In this document: positions 17,396-25,774 of the stretch, piece after piece
How the letters are laid out: each line of letters starts with the position of its first letter
How positions within the stretch are numbered: the first letter of the stretch is position 1
Assembly (NCBI GenBank): GCA_963676635.1
Contig: OY781105.1
Location: 3,534,001 to 3,598,000, forward strand
Reading direction: 5' to 3'
DNA length: 64,000 bases
Source: GCA-002708315 sp963676635
Lineage (GTDB): Bacteria; Bacteroidota; Bacteroidia; Bacteroidales; F082
Notes under the pieces: model-generated
What the model was told of the DNA's origin: nothing
Databases searched by the model: none
Seen by the model: only the letters and a program-made list of their open reading frames with translations
Program-made: the position numbers and the translations under genes

Positions 17396-18565
17396 ATGAG
17401 AATTTTTGTGCTACTTTCAAGAGTCCCTTATCCTTTGGAAAAAGGTGATAAGTTGAGAGCATTTAATCAGATAAAGGAGTTGTCTAAAAATAACGAGATT
17501 ATCTTATGTGCCCTGAACCCTGTCTCAGGGCTCGATGAAAAGAGAGCATTTAGTGTATTACGCCCCTATTGCCATTCAGTAAACTTCCTTAAGCTGCCAC
17601 TGTTGGCGCGTTTATGGAATATGTTTATGGCGTTTATTACCAATAAGCCATTTCAGGTGGGATATTTCTATAACAGACAGGCTGCAGGTAAAATTAAAAA
17701 GCTTATTAATCAGTATAACCCAGATCATATCTACTGTCAGTTTGTTAGGACAATAGACTATGTTAAGGATATTGATGTCAGCAAAACACTCGACTTCCAG
17801 GATGTGTTGTCATATGGTGTTAAGCGGCGTTTGGAGAAAGCATCTTTTTTAAAAGCTGTAGTATTCCGGATGGAGTACAGACGCTTATGCGAATATGAAA
17901 AGAAGGCATTTGATTACTTTGATAATCTGACAATAATTTCTATCCCCGATCGTAATCTTATACCACATCCTGAAAAAGAAAAGATAGAAGTAATACCCAA
18001 TGGGGTAGACCATGATTTCTTTAAACCTATGGAAAGAAACAAGGAGTATGATATTGTTTTCACAGGGAATATGGCTTACCCTCCCAATGTGGATGCAGCA
18101 GGTTTTTTGGTTAATGATATTATGCCTTTGGTATGGAAGAAGATTCCGGAGGCTAAGGTGATGCTTGCCGGTGCTTCTCCTGCACGTAAAGTGACTGCTC
18201 TTAAATCTTCAAAAGTGATAGTAAGTGGCTGGCTTGACGATATTCGTGATTCCTATTCCTCATCAAAGATATTTATCGCTCCCATGAGAATTGGTACAGG
18301 CTTGCAGAATAAGCTTCTGGAGGCTATGTCAATGAAAGTGCCTACCATTACCACCCCTTTAGCTAATGCAGCCCTTAGTGCGAAAGATGGTGAAGAGATA
18401 TTGATTGGAGAAACAGCCCGGCAGTTAGCGGAGCAGATAATCAGACTGCTTAGTAATAAAAAGCTTCAAAATCTAATTGCTGAGAAGGGTTACGATTTTG
18501 TGCATCGCAATCATAGCTGGGAAAGTGCTACAAAGAAGCTCGGTGAAATTATCAACCATACTTAA
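17396..18565 (+). CDS. GT4 family glycosyltransferase (TIGR03087-like)
   Basis: A 389-residue GT-B enzyme with VPYPLEKGDKLRAFNQIKEL at the N-terminus, EVIPNGVDHDFF before the second domain, VFTGNMAYPPNVDAAGFLVNDI, and the C-terminal site GTGLQNKLLEAMSMKVPTITT. The N-terminal motif is that of a sugar-transferase group often found in exopolysaccharide loci (TIGR03087, from memory). It shares the MPLVW and WMPNEE-type region with the preceding GT4, so the two are related. It has its own promoter-like element. The acceptor is unknown. Confidence 0.88.
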   Translation: MRIFVLLSRVPYPLEKGDKLRAFNQIKELSKNNEIILCALNPVSGLDEKRAFSVLRPYCHSVNFLKLPLLARLWNMFMAFITNKPFQVGYFYNRQAAGKIKKLINQYNPDHIYCQFVRTIDYVKDIDVSKTLDFQDVLSYGVKRRLEKASFLKAVVFRMEYRRLCEYEKKAFDYFDNLTIISIPDRNLIPHPEKEKIEVIPNGVDHDFFKPMERNKEYDIVFTGNMAYPPNVDAAGFLVNDIMPLVWKKIPEAKVMLAGASPARKVTALKSSKVIVSGWLDDIRDSYSSSKIFIAPMRIGTGLQNKLLEAMSMKVPTITTPLANAALSAKDGEEILIGETARQLAEQIIRLLSNKKLQNLIAEKGYDFVHRNHSWESATKKLGEIINHT

Positions 18566-18601
18566 AAACCCTGCGTTTCTTCTTTAATCGATAGTAATTA
18601 G

Positions 18602-18609
18602 TATTTTTG
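18602..18609 (+). promoter_or_regulatory. Candidate -7 element for hisS
   Basis: TATTTTTG matches TAnnTTTG, 16 bp before the hisS ATG. Confidence 0.5.
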
Positions 18610-18625
18610 CAAAAAAATTTCAGGC

Positions 18626-19987
18626 ATGGCACAAAAACCTACAATTCCGAAGGGAACGCGTGATTTTTCACCTTTGCAGATGGTGAGAAGAAATTATATC
18701 TTTGATACTATTAAGTCTGTTTTTCAGAAGTTCGGTTATCAACCTATCGAAACTCCTGCAATGGAGAATCTGTCTACTCTTACCGGTAAATACGGTGAAG
18801 AAGGTGACAGACTGCTTTTTAAAATACTGAATTCAGGCGACTTTTTGAAAAATACGACTGCTGATGACTTCTCAAATCCCAATCTGAATAAGCTTACCCA
18901 TAGCATGTGTGAAAAGGGTCTGCGTTATGATCTTACCGTTCCTTTTGCAAGATATGTTGTGCAGAACAGAAATGATATTACTTTCCCTTTTAAAAGATAC
19001 CAGATACAGCCTGTATGGCGCGCCGATAAACCACAAAAAGGACGCTATCGTGAGTTTTATCAGTGCGATGTTGACGTAATTGGAAGCGACTCTCTTTTGA
19101 ATGAAGTTGATCTTATCCTGATTATTGATGAGGTGTTTACTAAACTTGGGGTTAATGTGGAAATTAAGCTCAATAACAGAAAGATATTATATGGTATTGC
19201 TGAAGTTATTGGTGCTGCTGATAAGATGACAGAGATAACAGTTGCCATTGATAAACTGGAAAAAATCGGTATTGATAAGGTAAATGAGGAGCTTATAAGA
19301 AATGGTGTGTCACAGGATAGTGTTGATAAACTGCAGCCCATTCTTAAAATGGAAGGTATTCTCAAAGAAAAATTCCCGCAGCTGATGGAAATACTTAGTA
19401 CTTCTGAAACAGGATTAAAGGGGATTGACGAGCTTATGACTGTTATGAAACATCTGAAAGATCTTAAGCTTAATAACAAGTGGTCGTTTGATATTACACT
19501 GGCACGCGGACTTAATTACTACACTGGCGCTATTATTGAAGTAGTTGCCAAAGATGTTAAAATTGGTAGCATCTGTGGTGGTGGCCGTTATGATAACCTT
19601 ACCGGAATATTCGGGCTGCCTGATGTGTCAGGCGTTGGGATTTCTTTTGGCGCCGACAGGGTTTATGATGTTATGAATGAACTAAACTTGTTCCCCGACA
19701 GCTCTCTGGTTTCAACAGAAGTGCTGCTTGTTAACTTTGGTGGGGAAGAGGCTAAATATTGTTTGAAAGTATTGTCTGAACTACGAAAGAATAGTATCAG
19801 TGCTGAGTTATATCCTGACCCGGCTAAAATGAAAAAACAAATGAAGTACGCCGACCAGAAGAAGATTCCTTATGTTATTCTTGTGGGCGAAGAAGAGATG
19901 AAGTCGGAGGTGCTTACTCTTAAAGATATGAATACAGGTAACCAGCATAAGCTTGGATTAACAGAGCTTGTGGGATTTTTGAAGTGA
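18626..19987 (+). CDS. hisS: Histidyl-tRNA synthetase
   Basis: A 453-residue class II aminoacyl-tRNA synthetase that charges tRNA-His. Visible blocks are IPKGTRDFSP at the N-terminus, GLRYDLTVPFARYVV, motif 2 in GRYREFYQCDVDVIG, the histidine A loop in ARGLNYYTGAIIEV, and motif 3 in GGGRYDNLTGIFG...GVGISFGADR. The C-terminal ~95 residues are the anticodon-binding domain (VLLVNFGGEEAKYCLKVL). Length is slightly above the E. coli enzyme (424). It has its own promoter-like element and stands apart from the GT4 genes. The following 176 bp to hutH hold no feature I recognise. Confidence 0.97.
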   Translation: MAQKPTIPKGTRDFSPLQMVRRNYIFDTIKSVFQKFGYQPIETPAMENLSTLTGKYGEEGDRLLFKILNSGDFLKNTTADDFSNPNLNKLTHSMCEKGLRYDLTVPFARYVVQNRNDITFPFKRYQIQPVWRADKPQKGRYREFYQCDVDVIGSDSLLNEVDLILIIDEVFTKLGVNVEIKLNNRKILYGIAEVIGAADKMTEITVAIDKLEKIGIDKVNEELIRNGVSQDSVDKLQPILKMEGILKEKFPQLMEILSTSETGLKGIDELMTVMKHLKDLKLNNKWSFDITLARGLNYYTGAIIEVVAKDVKIGSICGGGRYDNLTGIFGLPDVSGVGISFGADRVYDVMNELNLFPDSSLVSTEVLLVNFGGEEAKYCLKVLSELRKNSISAELYPDPAKMKKQMKYADQKKIPYVILVGEEEMKSEVLTLKDMNTGNQHKLGLTELVGFLK

Positions 19988-20163
19988 GTTTGAGACTGGG
20001 AGACCGAGAGAACGCTACTGATGAATGAGGGTTCTGCAGGATATTGAGAATGGCTTACCTTCAGCGTTTCATGCTCACTCTCAAGCTAACTCTGCTTAAG
20101 GGAGTAGGAATCAACAGTAGTGGTGATGTTGAATAATAAGATAATTGAACAATATATATAACA

Positions 20164-21687
20164 ATGACAGCAAAAACACATATTATTAGTCCTGAGAAAT
20201 TAACTTTCAGGTCTGTTTTTGAGATACTCAATAACGAATACAAGCTTATCCTTTCTGAGGAATCCAAAGCCCGAATTCAAAAATGCCGGGCTTATCTTGA
20301 CAAAAAGACTGAAGAACAGGACACCCCTGTTTATGGTATTAACACAGGTTTTGGCGCTCTTTATAATAAAAGCATATCCAAAGAAGATCTGGGTAAACTT
20401 CAGGAAAACCTTGTGAAATCTCATGCCTGTGGTACAGGCGAAGAGGTGCCTCCAAAGGTGGTTAAGCTGATGATACTTCTTAAGATACAATCACTTGCCT
20501 ATGGCCATTCTGGTGTACAGCTGACTACGGTAGAGCGCTTGTGCGATTTCTTTAACAATGATATACTGCCTGTTGTTTATCAGCAGGGGTCTCTTGGAGC
20601 ATCAGGGGATTTGTCGCCCTTGGCTCATATGTCTTTGCCATTACTGGGACTGGGTAAGGCTTATTATAAAGGAGTAAGGAGAGAGTCGGAGGATATTCTT
20701 AAGGAATTGTCCATGAAGCCAATAACACTTCAGTCTAAAGAAGGTCTTGCTCTTTTAAATGGTACTCAGTTTATGAGTGCATTTGGTGTTACCTCTTTGC
20801 TGAAACTTTACCGATTATCAGAATTGGCAGATATAATAGGCGCTGTTTCACTTGATGCTTTTGATGGCAGAATAGAACCTTTCTATGATCAGCTTCATCA
20901 GATACGCCATCATATGGGGCAAATACAAACAGCAAAACGCTACCGCACACTACTGGAGGGCAGTGAGCTTATATCACAGCATAAGGAACATGTTCAGGAT
21001 CCATATTCCTTTAGATGTATCCCTCAGGTGCATGGGGCTTCCAAAGATTCTATTAATTATGTGAGCACTGTGTTCTCTTCTGAGATAAATGCTGTAACAG
21101 ATAATCCTACTATATTCCCTGATGAGGATATTATTGTCTCCGGTGGTAACTTCCACGGACAGCCACTGGCGCTTGCACTGGATAATATGGCTATTGCTGC
21201 TTCTGAATGGGGTAATATCTCCGAAAGAAGAACGTACCAGTTGCTTCACGGGAAAAGAGGACTGCCTCCGTTCCTTGTTGCCAACCCCGGCCTTAATTCT
21301 GGCTTTATGATTCCGCAATATACTGCTGCTTCTATAGTAAATCAAAACAAACAGCTGTGTACTCCTGCTTCAGTCGACTCTATTGAATCGTCACAAGGAC
21401 AGGAAGATCACGTTAGTATGGGGGCTAATGCAGCCACTAAAGCTTACAAAGTTGTTGAAAATCTTGAGAGAATTCTGGCAATAGAACTTTTTAATGCAAG
21501 TCAGGCTCTAAGCTTCAGACGTCCAAAGAAGTCATCCCCATTTCTTGAAGATTTTATTGCTAAATATCGCGAAAAGGTGTCTTTTGTTAATGAAGACAAG
21601 ATAATGCATGATGAGATTATGAAGTCTGTACAGTTCCTGCGTGATGTAGACTATCAGCTTGAGGATGCTCTTATTGAGGGTGTTTAG
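20164..21687 (+). CDS. hutH: Histidine ammonia-lyase
   Basis: A 507-residue enzyme converting histidine to urocanate and ammonia, the first step of histidine degradation. The MIO-forming triad Ala146-Ser147-Gly148 is in GSLGASGDLSPLAH. Other family blocks are YGINTGFGAL, LLNGTQFMSA, QDPYSFRCIPQVHGA, NSGFMIPQYTAAS and SSQGQEDHVSMGANAA. The remaining hut genes are not in the window, so it stands alone between hisS and a convergent thioredoxin gene. Related lyases acting on Phe or Tyr share the fold; the length and motifs fit the histidine enzyme best. Confidence 0.95.
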   Translation: MTAKTHIISPEKLTFRSVFEILNNEYKLILSEESKARIQKCRAYLDKKTEEQDTPVYGINTGFGALYNKSISKEDLGKLQENLVKSHACGTGEEVPPKVVKLMILLKIQSLAYGHSGVQLTTVERLCDFFNNDILPVVYQQGSLGASGDLSPLAHMSLPLLGLGKAYYKGVRRESEDILKELSMKPITLQSKEGLALLNGTQFMSAFGVTSLLKLYRLSELADIIGAVSLDAFDGRIEPFYDQLHQIRHHMGQIQTAKRYRTLLEGSELISQHKEHVQDPYSFRCIPQVHGASKDSINYVSTVFSSEINAVTDNPTIFPDEDIIVSGGNFHGQPLALALDNMAIAASEWGNISERRTYQLLHGKRGLPPFLVANPGLNSGFMIPQYTAASIVNQNKQLCTPASVDSIESSQGQEDHVSMGANAATKAYKVVENLERILAIELFNASQALSFRRPKKSSPFLEDFIAKYREKVSFVNEDKIMHDEIMKSVQFLRDVDYQLEDALIEGV

Positions 21688-21725
21688 CAACTGTGTATCA
21701 CATACACACTCACACTGTACTAAAG

Positions 21726-22064
21726 CTATTCAGCGTCAAACAGCATGTTGTATGGTCTGGAAATAGTTTCGCTTAGCTGTGGGATGGAGATGTATTTGCT
21801 CTCACGTCTGTATTCTTTTCCATCAAAGAAGAGAATGATTGTAGGGTTTGAGAAAACTCCATATTTGGCAGGTATCTCAGGATTGCTCTCTGCATCAATA
21901 AGGTAGAGCTTTATCTCTGGATAATCACCTTCAACAAGTTCCTGTACCTTTGGACGTAGTTGTACGCAGGGAGCGCAATTATCGCTGTAAAAATACAGAA
22001 TCACGGCAGTGTTGTCACTTATTATCTTGTCAAGTTGAGAGTAGTCACTGATTTCTTCTTTCAT
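21726..22064 (-). CDS. Thioredoxin family protein
   Basis: A 112-residue cytoplasmic thioredoxin fold with the redox site CAPC at residues 30-33 (YSDNCAPCVQLRP) and the cis-proline in FSNPTIILFFDGKE. The active site differs from the CGPC of classical thioredoxin, which usually shifts redox potential. There is no signal peptide. It is divergent from gapA; a TACTTTTG element on its strand lies about 60 bp upstream. It is likely a thiol reductase; its partner is unknown. Confidence 0.88.
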   Translation of the reverse strand: MKEEISDYSQLDKIISDNTAVILYFYSDNCAPCVQLRPKVQELVEGDYPEIKLYLIDAESNPEIPAKYGVFSNPTIILFFDGKEYRRESKYISIPQLSETISRPYNMLFDAE

Positions 22065-22123
22065 TATAGTAAGTTTCTTGTAAGTTTATTAGTAATAAGT
22101 AATTTCAATATTTTTCAGGGGGT

Positions 22124-22131
22124 CAAAAGTA
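22124..22131 (-). promoter_or_regulatory. Candidate -7 element for the thioredoxin gene
   Basis: It reads TACTTTTG on the minus strand, matching TAnnTTTG. It lies in the 104-bp divergent region shared with gapA. A weaker TAATTTCG at 22142-22149 could serve gapA. Confidence 0.4.
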
Positions 22132-22168
22132 ATAAAATAACTAATTTCGCATACTCAATAAAAGAAAT

Positions 22169-23182
22169 ATGAACAATATCAGAATTGCAATTAATGGATT
22201 TGGCAGAATTGGCAGGGTTACCTTCCGCAAAATCCAGGAGAGAAAGGATATGGAAGTTGTTGTTGTCAATGATCTGACTGATGCACCCAATTTGGCACAT
22301 CTTTTAAAGTATGATTCAGTACAGGGTGGTTATAAGGGTAGTGTTGAATCAACAGAGAATGAAATAATTGTTGATGGCAAGGTTGTTAAGGTCTTACGTG
22401 AGCCTGATCCTGCTAAGCTTCCATGGAAGGAGATGGGTATTGATGTGGTGATTGAGTCTACAGGTAAGTTCGTTACACGACATGATGCCATAAAGCATGT
22501 GGAGAAATCCGGTGCACGTAAGGTAATAATATCTGCTCCTGCCAAAGGTGAGCATGATGATGTGAATTATGTTGTTCTTGGTGTTAATGACGAGATTATC
22601 AATAAAGATGATGTGATAATATCAAATGCTTCATGTACTACTAATAATGTGGCGCCTCTGATTAAAATTCTTGATGAGAGATGGGGTGTGGAGAAGGGTT
22701 TTATCACTACTGTTCATTCATATACAAAGGATCAGAATCTTGTTGATGGTCCTCACAAAGACTGGCGGAGGGGAAGGGCTGCTGCTTATTCTATTGTCCC
22801 TACAACTACAGGTGCCGCTAAAGCAGCTACTAAAATATTTCCTCATCTGGTAAATGATTTGGGCGGTGCCGGAATTCGTGTGCCCGTCCCTGATGGTTCT
22901 CTTACTGACCTTACATGTACTTTGGCTAAGTCTACTTCCGTTGATGAGATAAATGCTGCCTTTAAAGAAGCGTCTGAAGGATGCCTGAAGGGTATACTTC
23001 AATATACTACTGACCCGATTGTGGGTATCGACGTTATTGGTAATACTCATTCTGCTGTGTTTGATTCAAGCTTAACTGCTGTCCTTGGTGGGAAAAACAA
23101 ACTTGTTAAGGTAGTAGCATGGTATGATAATGAAATGGGTTATTCATCGAGACTTGTGGAGCTGATTGAGAAGTTTGTTTGA
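22169..23182 (+). CDS. gapA: Glyceraldehyde-3-phosphate dehydrogenase, type I
   Basis: A 337-residue glycolytic enzyme of the standard length. INGFGRIGR (residues 8-16) is the dinucleotide-binding loop, D35 in VVNDLTD favours NAD, and the catalytic cysteine is C156 in SNASCTTNNVAPL. The phosphate-binding and C-terminal blocks follow (TGAAKAATKIFPHL, VAWYDNEMGYSSRLVEL). It forms the convergent neighbour of the polyphosphate polymerase operon. An 8-bp minisatellite begins 4 bp after the stop. Confidence 0.97.
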   Translation: MNNIRIAINGFGRIGRVTFRKIQERKDMEVVVVNDLTDAPNLAHLLKYDSVQGGYKGSVESTENEIIVDGKVVKVLREPDPAKLPWKEMGIDVVIESTGKFVTRHDAIKHVEKSGARKVIISAPAKGEHDDVNYVVLGVNDEIINKDDVIISNASCTTNNVAPLIKILDERWGVEKGFITTVHSYTKDQNLVDGPHKDWRRGRAAAYSIVPTTTGAAKAATKIFPHLVNDLGGAGIRVPVPDGSLTDLTCTLAKSTSVDEINAAFKEASEGCLKGILQYTTDPIVGIDVIGNTHSAVFDSSLTAVLGGKNKLVKVVAWYDNEMGYSSRLVELIEKFV

Positions 23183-23185
23183 GGG

Positions 23186-23297
23186 AAAGTGATAAGGTTA
23201 TAAAGTGACAAAGTGACAAAGTGACAAAGTGACAAAGTGACAAGGTGACAAGGTTACAAGGTTACAAGGTTACAAGGTGATAAGCAGACAAGTTACC
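23186..23297. repeat. 8-bp minisatellite (AAAGTGAC / AAGGTTAC), about 14 units
   Basis: Fourteen consecutive octamers follow the gapA stop. The pattern is one AAAGTGAT and one AAGGTTAT, five AAAGTGAC, one AAGGTGAC, three AAGGTTAC, one AAGGTGAT, then two decayed units. It lies between the convergent ends of gapA and the VTC-domain gene and is in neither gene. No terminator hairpin is seen there. Copy number is likely to vary by slippage. Confidence 0.9.
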
Positions 23298-23316
23298 ACT
23301 GTGATACACTCTCACT

Positions 23317-24021
23317 TTATGTAATTTCAGGATGGAGGAGCTCAAAGCCATTTACGTATTTTGAGCTTTTTGTTAGTCTGAATGGTAAACTGTTGGTTAC
23401 GGCAGCTGCTTTTGCACCATCATGTATCTGATCGTATTTTAGCTCAACAATAATATCTTCAGAAGTATGCTTCTCCAGTAAGCTGTTGTTATTGCTGCCT
23501 ATTCCATAGTATGAAAGCTCATCATCAACAGTTAGCCTGAAATTATTATCAAAACTAATGAAATACTGCCTGTTATATCTGTTAAGAAGCGAAGGGCGTA
23601 ACATTTTCATTACAGAATATGCCCAGTCGGGCAACTCTGAATTATCGAAAACATCCTGAATAATATTATTGGTGAAATCTTCTGAAAGGGTGAAAGGTGC
23701 AAGAGGAAATGAATGTTTGTTGCCAACCATTCCTTCTCTAACCTTAAACTCCAGAACGGGTTTTTCTATTCTGCCAAACAGATCACCATACCATCTTATA
23801 CGTGCCTTCTTGCGACTACCTTTTCCTGAAACATTATCAGTATAGAAATCCAGATCGTATGTGTCGAAATATATATTGTTTATATATCTGGGGAAGTACA
23901 GTGACGAAAATGAAGTCCTGTTTAATTTAATATGCTGAATAATACCAGCGTAATGCATGTCTTCTACAACAAATTTTCTCTCAAATCTGCTATTTGTAAA
24001 ATTAAATGTAGGAAAATGCAT
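23317..24021 (-). CDS. VTC-domain polyphosphate polymerase-like protein
   Basis: A 234-residue soluble protein of the triphosphate-tunnel fold family related to yeast Vtc4. Visible features are RFERKFVVE at the N-terminus, NNIYFDTYDLDFY, KKARIRWYG, PVLEFKVREG, NRYNRQYFISFDNNFRLTVDDEL, and DIIVELKYD. These are the Arg/Lys/Glu-rich strands lining the tunnel. In Bacteroidota such genes are usually paired with a DUF4956 membrane protein, as here (14 bp apart). Synthesis of polyphosphate from ATP is inferred from the yeast relative. Confidence 0.82.
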   Translation of the reverse strand: MHFPTFNFTNSRFERKFVVEDMHYAGIIQHIKLNRTSFSSLYFPRYINNIYFDTYDLDFYTDNVSGKGSRKKARIRWYGDLFGRIEKPVLEFKVREGMVGNKHSFPLAPFTLSEDFTNNIIQDVFDNSELPDWAYSVMKMLRPSLLNRYNRQYFISFDNNFRLTVDDELSYYGIGSNNNSLLEKHTSEDIIVELKYDQIHDGAKAAAVTNSLPFRLTKSSKYVNGFELLHPEIT

Positions 24022-24035
24022 TGCCTTTAGTGCTT

Positions 24036-24716
24036 TTAAAACGACTTACTTTCAATAAATGAAATCTTCGCCTGTTCACTTATTTTGCTTAAGCCTTTAC
24101 TGAATGCCGACAATTTTTCAGGCTTTGGTGAGTCAATCATAAATGAAGCTTCTATTAATGAATTGTTTTCATCATACCTTTTCAGGTGATATTTACCAAA
24201 CTCTTTCTTTACAAGCTCAATTATCTGATCCAGTTCAATATCCTTTTTGTCGGCTGTAAGGTTCAGATAAAGATTCTGCATTGTGCTCCGGCCTTTGATA
24301 AAAAACCTTACCCATATAATTAACATGGCGATTACAAAAGCTACCAGCACAACAATTGTTTGGTTTGCGCCAAGACCCAAACCCAATGCTATGGCGAAAA
24401 AGATATATGCCAGCTCTTCGGGTTCTTTTATAGCTGCCCTGAATCGTACAATCGAAAGTGCACCTACCAAACCCAGTGATAACGCCAGTGATGACTTCAC
24501 AATAGAGATAATAAGCATAGTAGTGAAGGCAATAATAATAAATGTGCCTGCAAACTGACGCCTGTTACTTATTGTACGTGCCGCTTTAATGTAAGTAAAC
24601 TCAAGTATTATTGAGAGAACAATGATAACAAGGGCATTAATAATAAAATCTGAAATGGAAACCTGCTGTTCCTGTGTGATTAAAAACTTTTGGAATAATC
24701 CCCACCTGTCGTTCAT
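24036..24716 (-). CDS. DUF4956 family membrane protein
   Basis: A 226-residue protein with about four membrane segments in the first 135 residues, then a cytoplasmic domain of about 90 residues. The conserved block SLALSLGLVGALSIVRFRAAIKEPEELAYIFFAIALGLGLG is the family signature. It is the first gene of the operon with the VTC-domain protein, whose product it may anchor or to which it may provide a channel; the role is not established. A TAACTTTG element lies about 30 bp upstream. Confidence 0.85.
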   Translation of the reverse strand: MNDRWGLFQKFLITQEQQVSISDFIINALVIIVLSIILEFTYIKAARTISNRRQFAGTFIIIAFTTMLIISIVKSSLALSLGLVGALSIVRFRAAIKEPEELAYIFFAIALGLGLGANQTIVVLVAFVIAMLIIWVRFFIKGRSTMQNLYLNLTADKKDIELDQIIELVKKEFGKYHLKRYDENNSLIEASFMIDSPKPEKLSAFSKGLSKISEQAKISFIESKSF

Positions 24717-24744
24717 TTTGAATGAATTTGTTATTTTAAGGGCG

Positions 24745-24752
24745 CAAAGTTA
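24745..24752 (-). promoter_or_regulatory. Candidate -7 element of the DUF4956-VTC operon
   Basis: It reads TAACTTTG on the minus strand, matching TAnnTTTG, 29 bp before the DUF4956 start. Confidence 0.5.
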
Positions 24753-24806
24753 AGAAATAGTTAAGTTTATCAAAGTATATAAAGTTAAAAGTTTAATGCT
24801 TAGAAT

Positions 24807-24840
24807 AAAAAAACCGGTGTTCTGTTGGGCAGAACACCGG
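24807..24840 (-). terminator. Intrinsic terminator of the 24.9-25.4 kb gene
   Basis: A perfect 11-bp stem (CCGGTGTTCTG / CAGAACACCGG) with loop TTGGG is followed on the minus strand by seven T. It lies 51 bp downstream of the orphan gene stop. Confidence 0.9.
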
Positions 24841-24890
24841 AGCAACTTGTCTATTTAAAATTAATCTTGCGGTATGGCTTTTACGTATGA

Positions 24891-25430
24891 CTATATCACA
24901 AAGTGAACATTGAGAATAACATTTGCCTCATCAGCAGAGCTATTATTATAAACACGAATCTGATTTTCATCTGTCATCATATTTTTAATAGCGTTATACT
25001 GACAAGAGTGGTTGTTTAACGTTATAATCGTTCTCTCTGAAATTGGTACATTTACATGCCAGGCAGCATCATAATTTTCATTGTTTATAGAAACATCAAG
25101 ATGATTGAGGGTGATATCTTTAGAGGTTCTTGAAACTTCTTTATAAATATTTGAAATATCACCTGATTTGTTTGTTATGAGATTAAAGTCTGTGTTTGAT
25201 TTCAAATTAATAAGTTCACTTTCGTTGAATGAAAGTGAAACAGACTTCTCCTCTTCAAATACAAAGTTATGTGTAGAAATATAGCTATTATCAAAGAACA
25301 CATCCTTTTTTTCCTCTGCTTGTTTGCAGAAGGATAAAGAAATGTCCAAAGACAGCATACCTATAGTATTTGCTACGTTATTACTCATTTTGCTTGTTGT
25401 TTCGTCGCTATTGTTAAAGCACAATAACAC
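24891..25430 (-). CDS. Hypothetical protein, up to 179 aa
   Basis: I do not recognise the family. The sequence is rich in Ser, Asn and Thr with alternating hydrophobics, suggesting a beta-rich soluble fold (EKSVSLSFNESELINL, ERTIITLNNHSC). It has no signal peptide or membrane segment. M15 at 25388 (MSNNVANTIGML) is an equally good or better start, giving 165 residues. It is monocistronic: a strong terminator follows it, and upstream is the divergent region before the lamin-tail gene. Confidence 0.6.
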   Translation of the reverse strand: MLLCFNNSDETTSKMSNNVANTIGMLSLDISLSFCKQAEEKKDVFFDNSYISTHNFVFEEEKSVSLSFNESELINLKSNTDFNLITNKSGDISNIYKEVSRTSKDITLNHLDVSINNENYDAAWHVNVPISERTIITLNNHSCQYNAIKNMMTDENQIRVYNNSSADEANVILNVHFVI

Positions 25431-25774
25431 AGGGAAGACACATTGTCCATCAAGTTGGTTGCCTCAGGGGTTGCTTTTTTTTTATTTTAGATTGTTTCTA
25501 AATACTCAATAAGTATTATATCATGTAAATGTTATATATAACAAGCCTTACAGTAGCATTGTACAGTCTGTAAAGTGCTGTGGTTTGTGATTTATTTATT
25601 TTAAAATATCATAAAAAAATTATTTTTGCTGCAACGAAATACATCAAAATTTAATCTTAATGTTACCAATTCCATGTTTAGGAAATGTTAACTATAATCA
25701 CTTTGTTAAAAATATGAAGAGATTAAGTTAATTAATATTACTTTTGTTGCAAATAAAAATTAAAAACAGAAAAA
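25431..25774. other. 344-bp AT-rich divergent intergenic region
   Basis: This separates the orphan gene from the lamin-tail gene. It contains a T-run near 25478-25487 and the TACTTTTG element at 25739. I see no gene, repeat or RNA fold. Confidence 0.7.
25739..25746 (+). promoter_or_regulatory. Candidate -7 element for the lamin-tail/receptor locus
   Basis: TACTTTTG matches TAnnTTTG, 28 bp before the ATG at 25775. Confidence 0.5.

Noticed and set aside
19060..19479. 139-codon minus-strand frame inside hisS
   Set aside because: Ser/Ile-rich antisense composition over conserved hisS motifs; not a gene.
19988..20163. Possible small RNA or riboswitch between hisS and hutH
   Set aside because: Only a short AACGCT/AGCGTT complementarity is visible, with no conserved fold I recognise.
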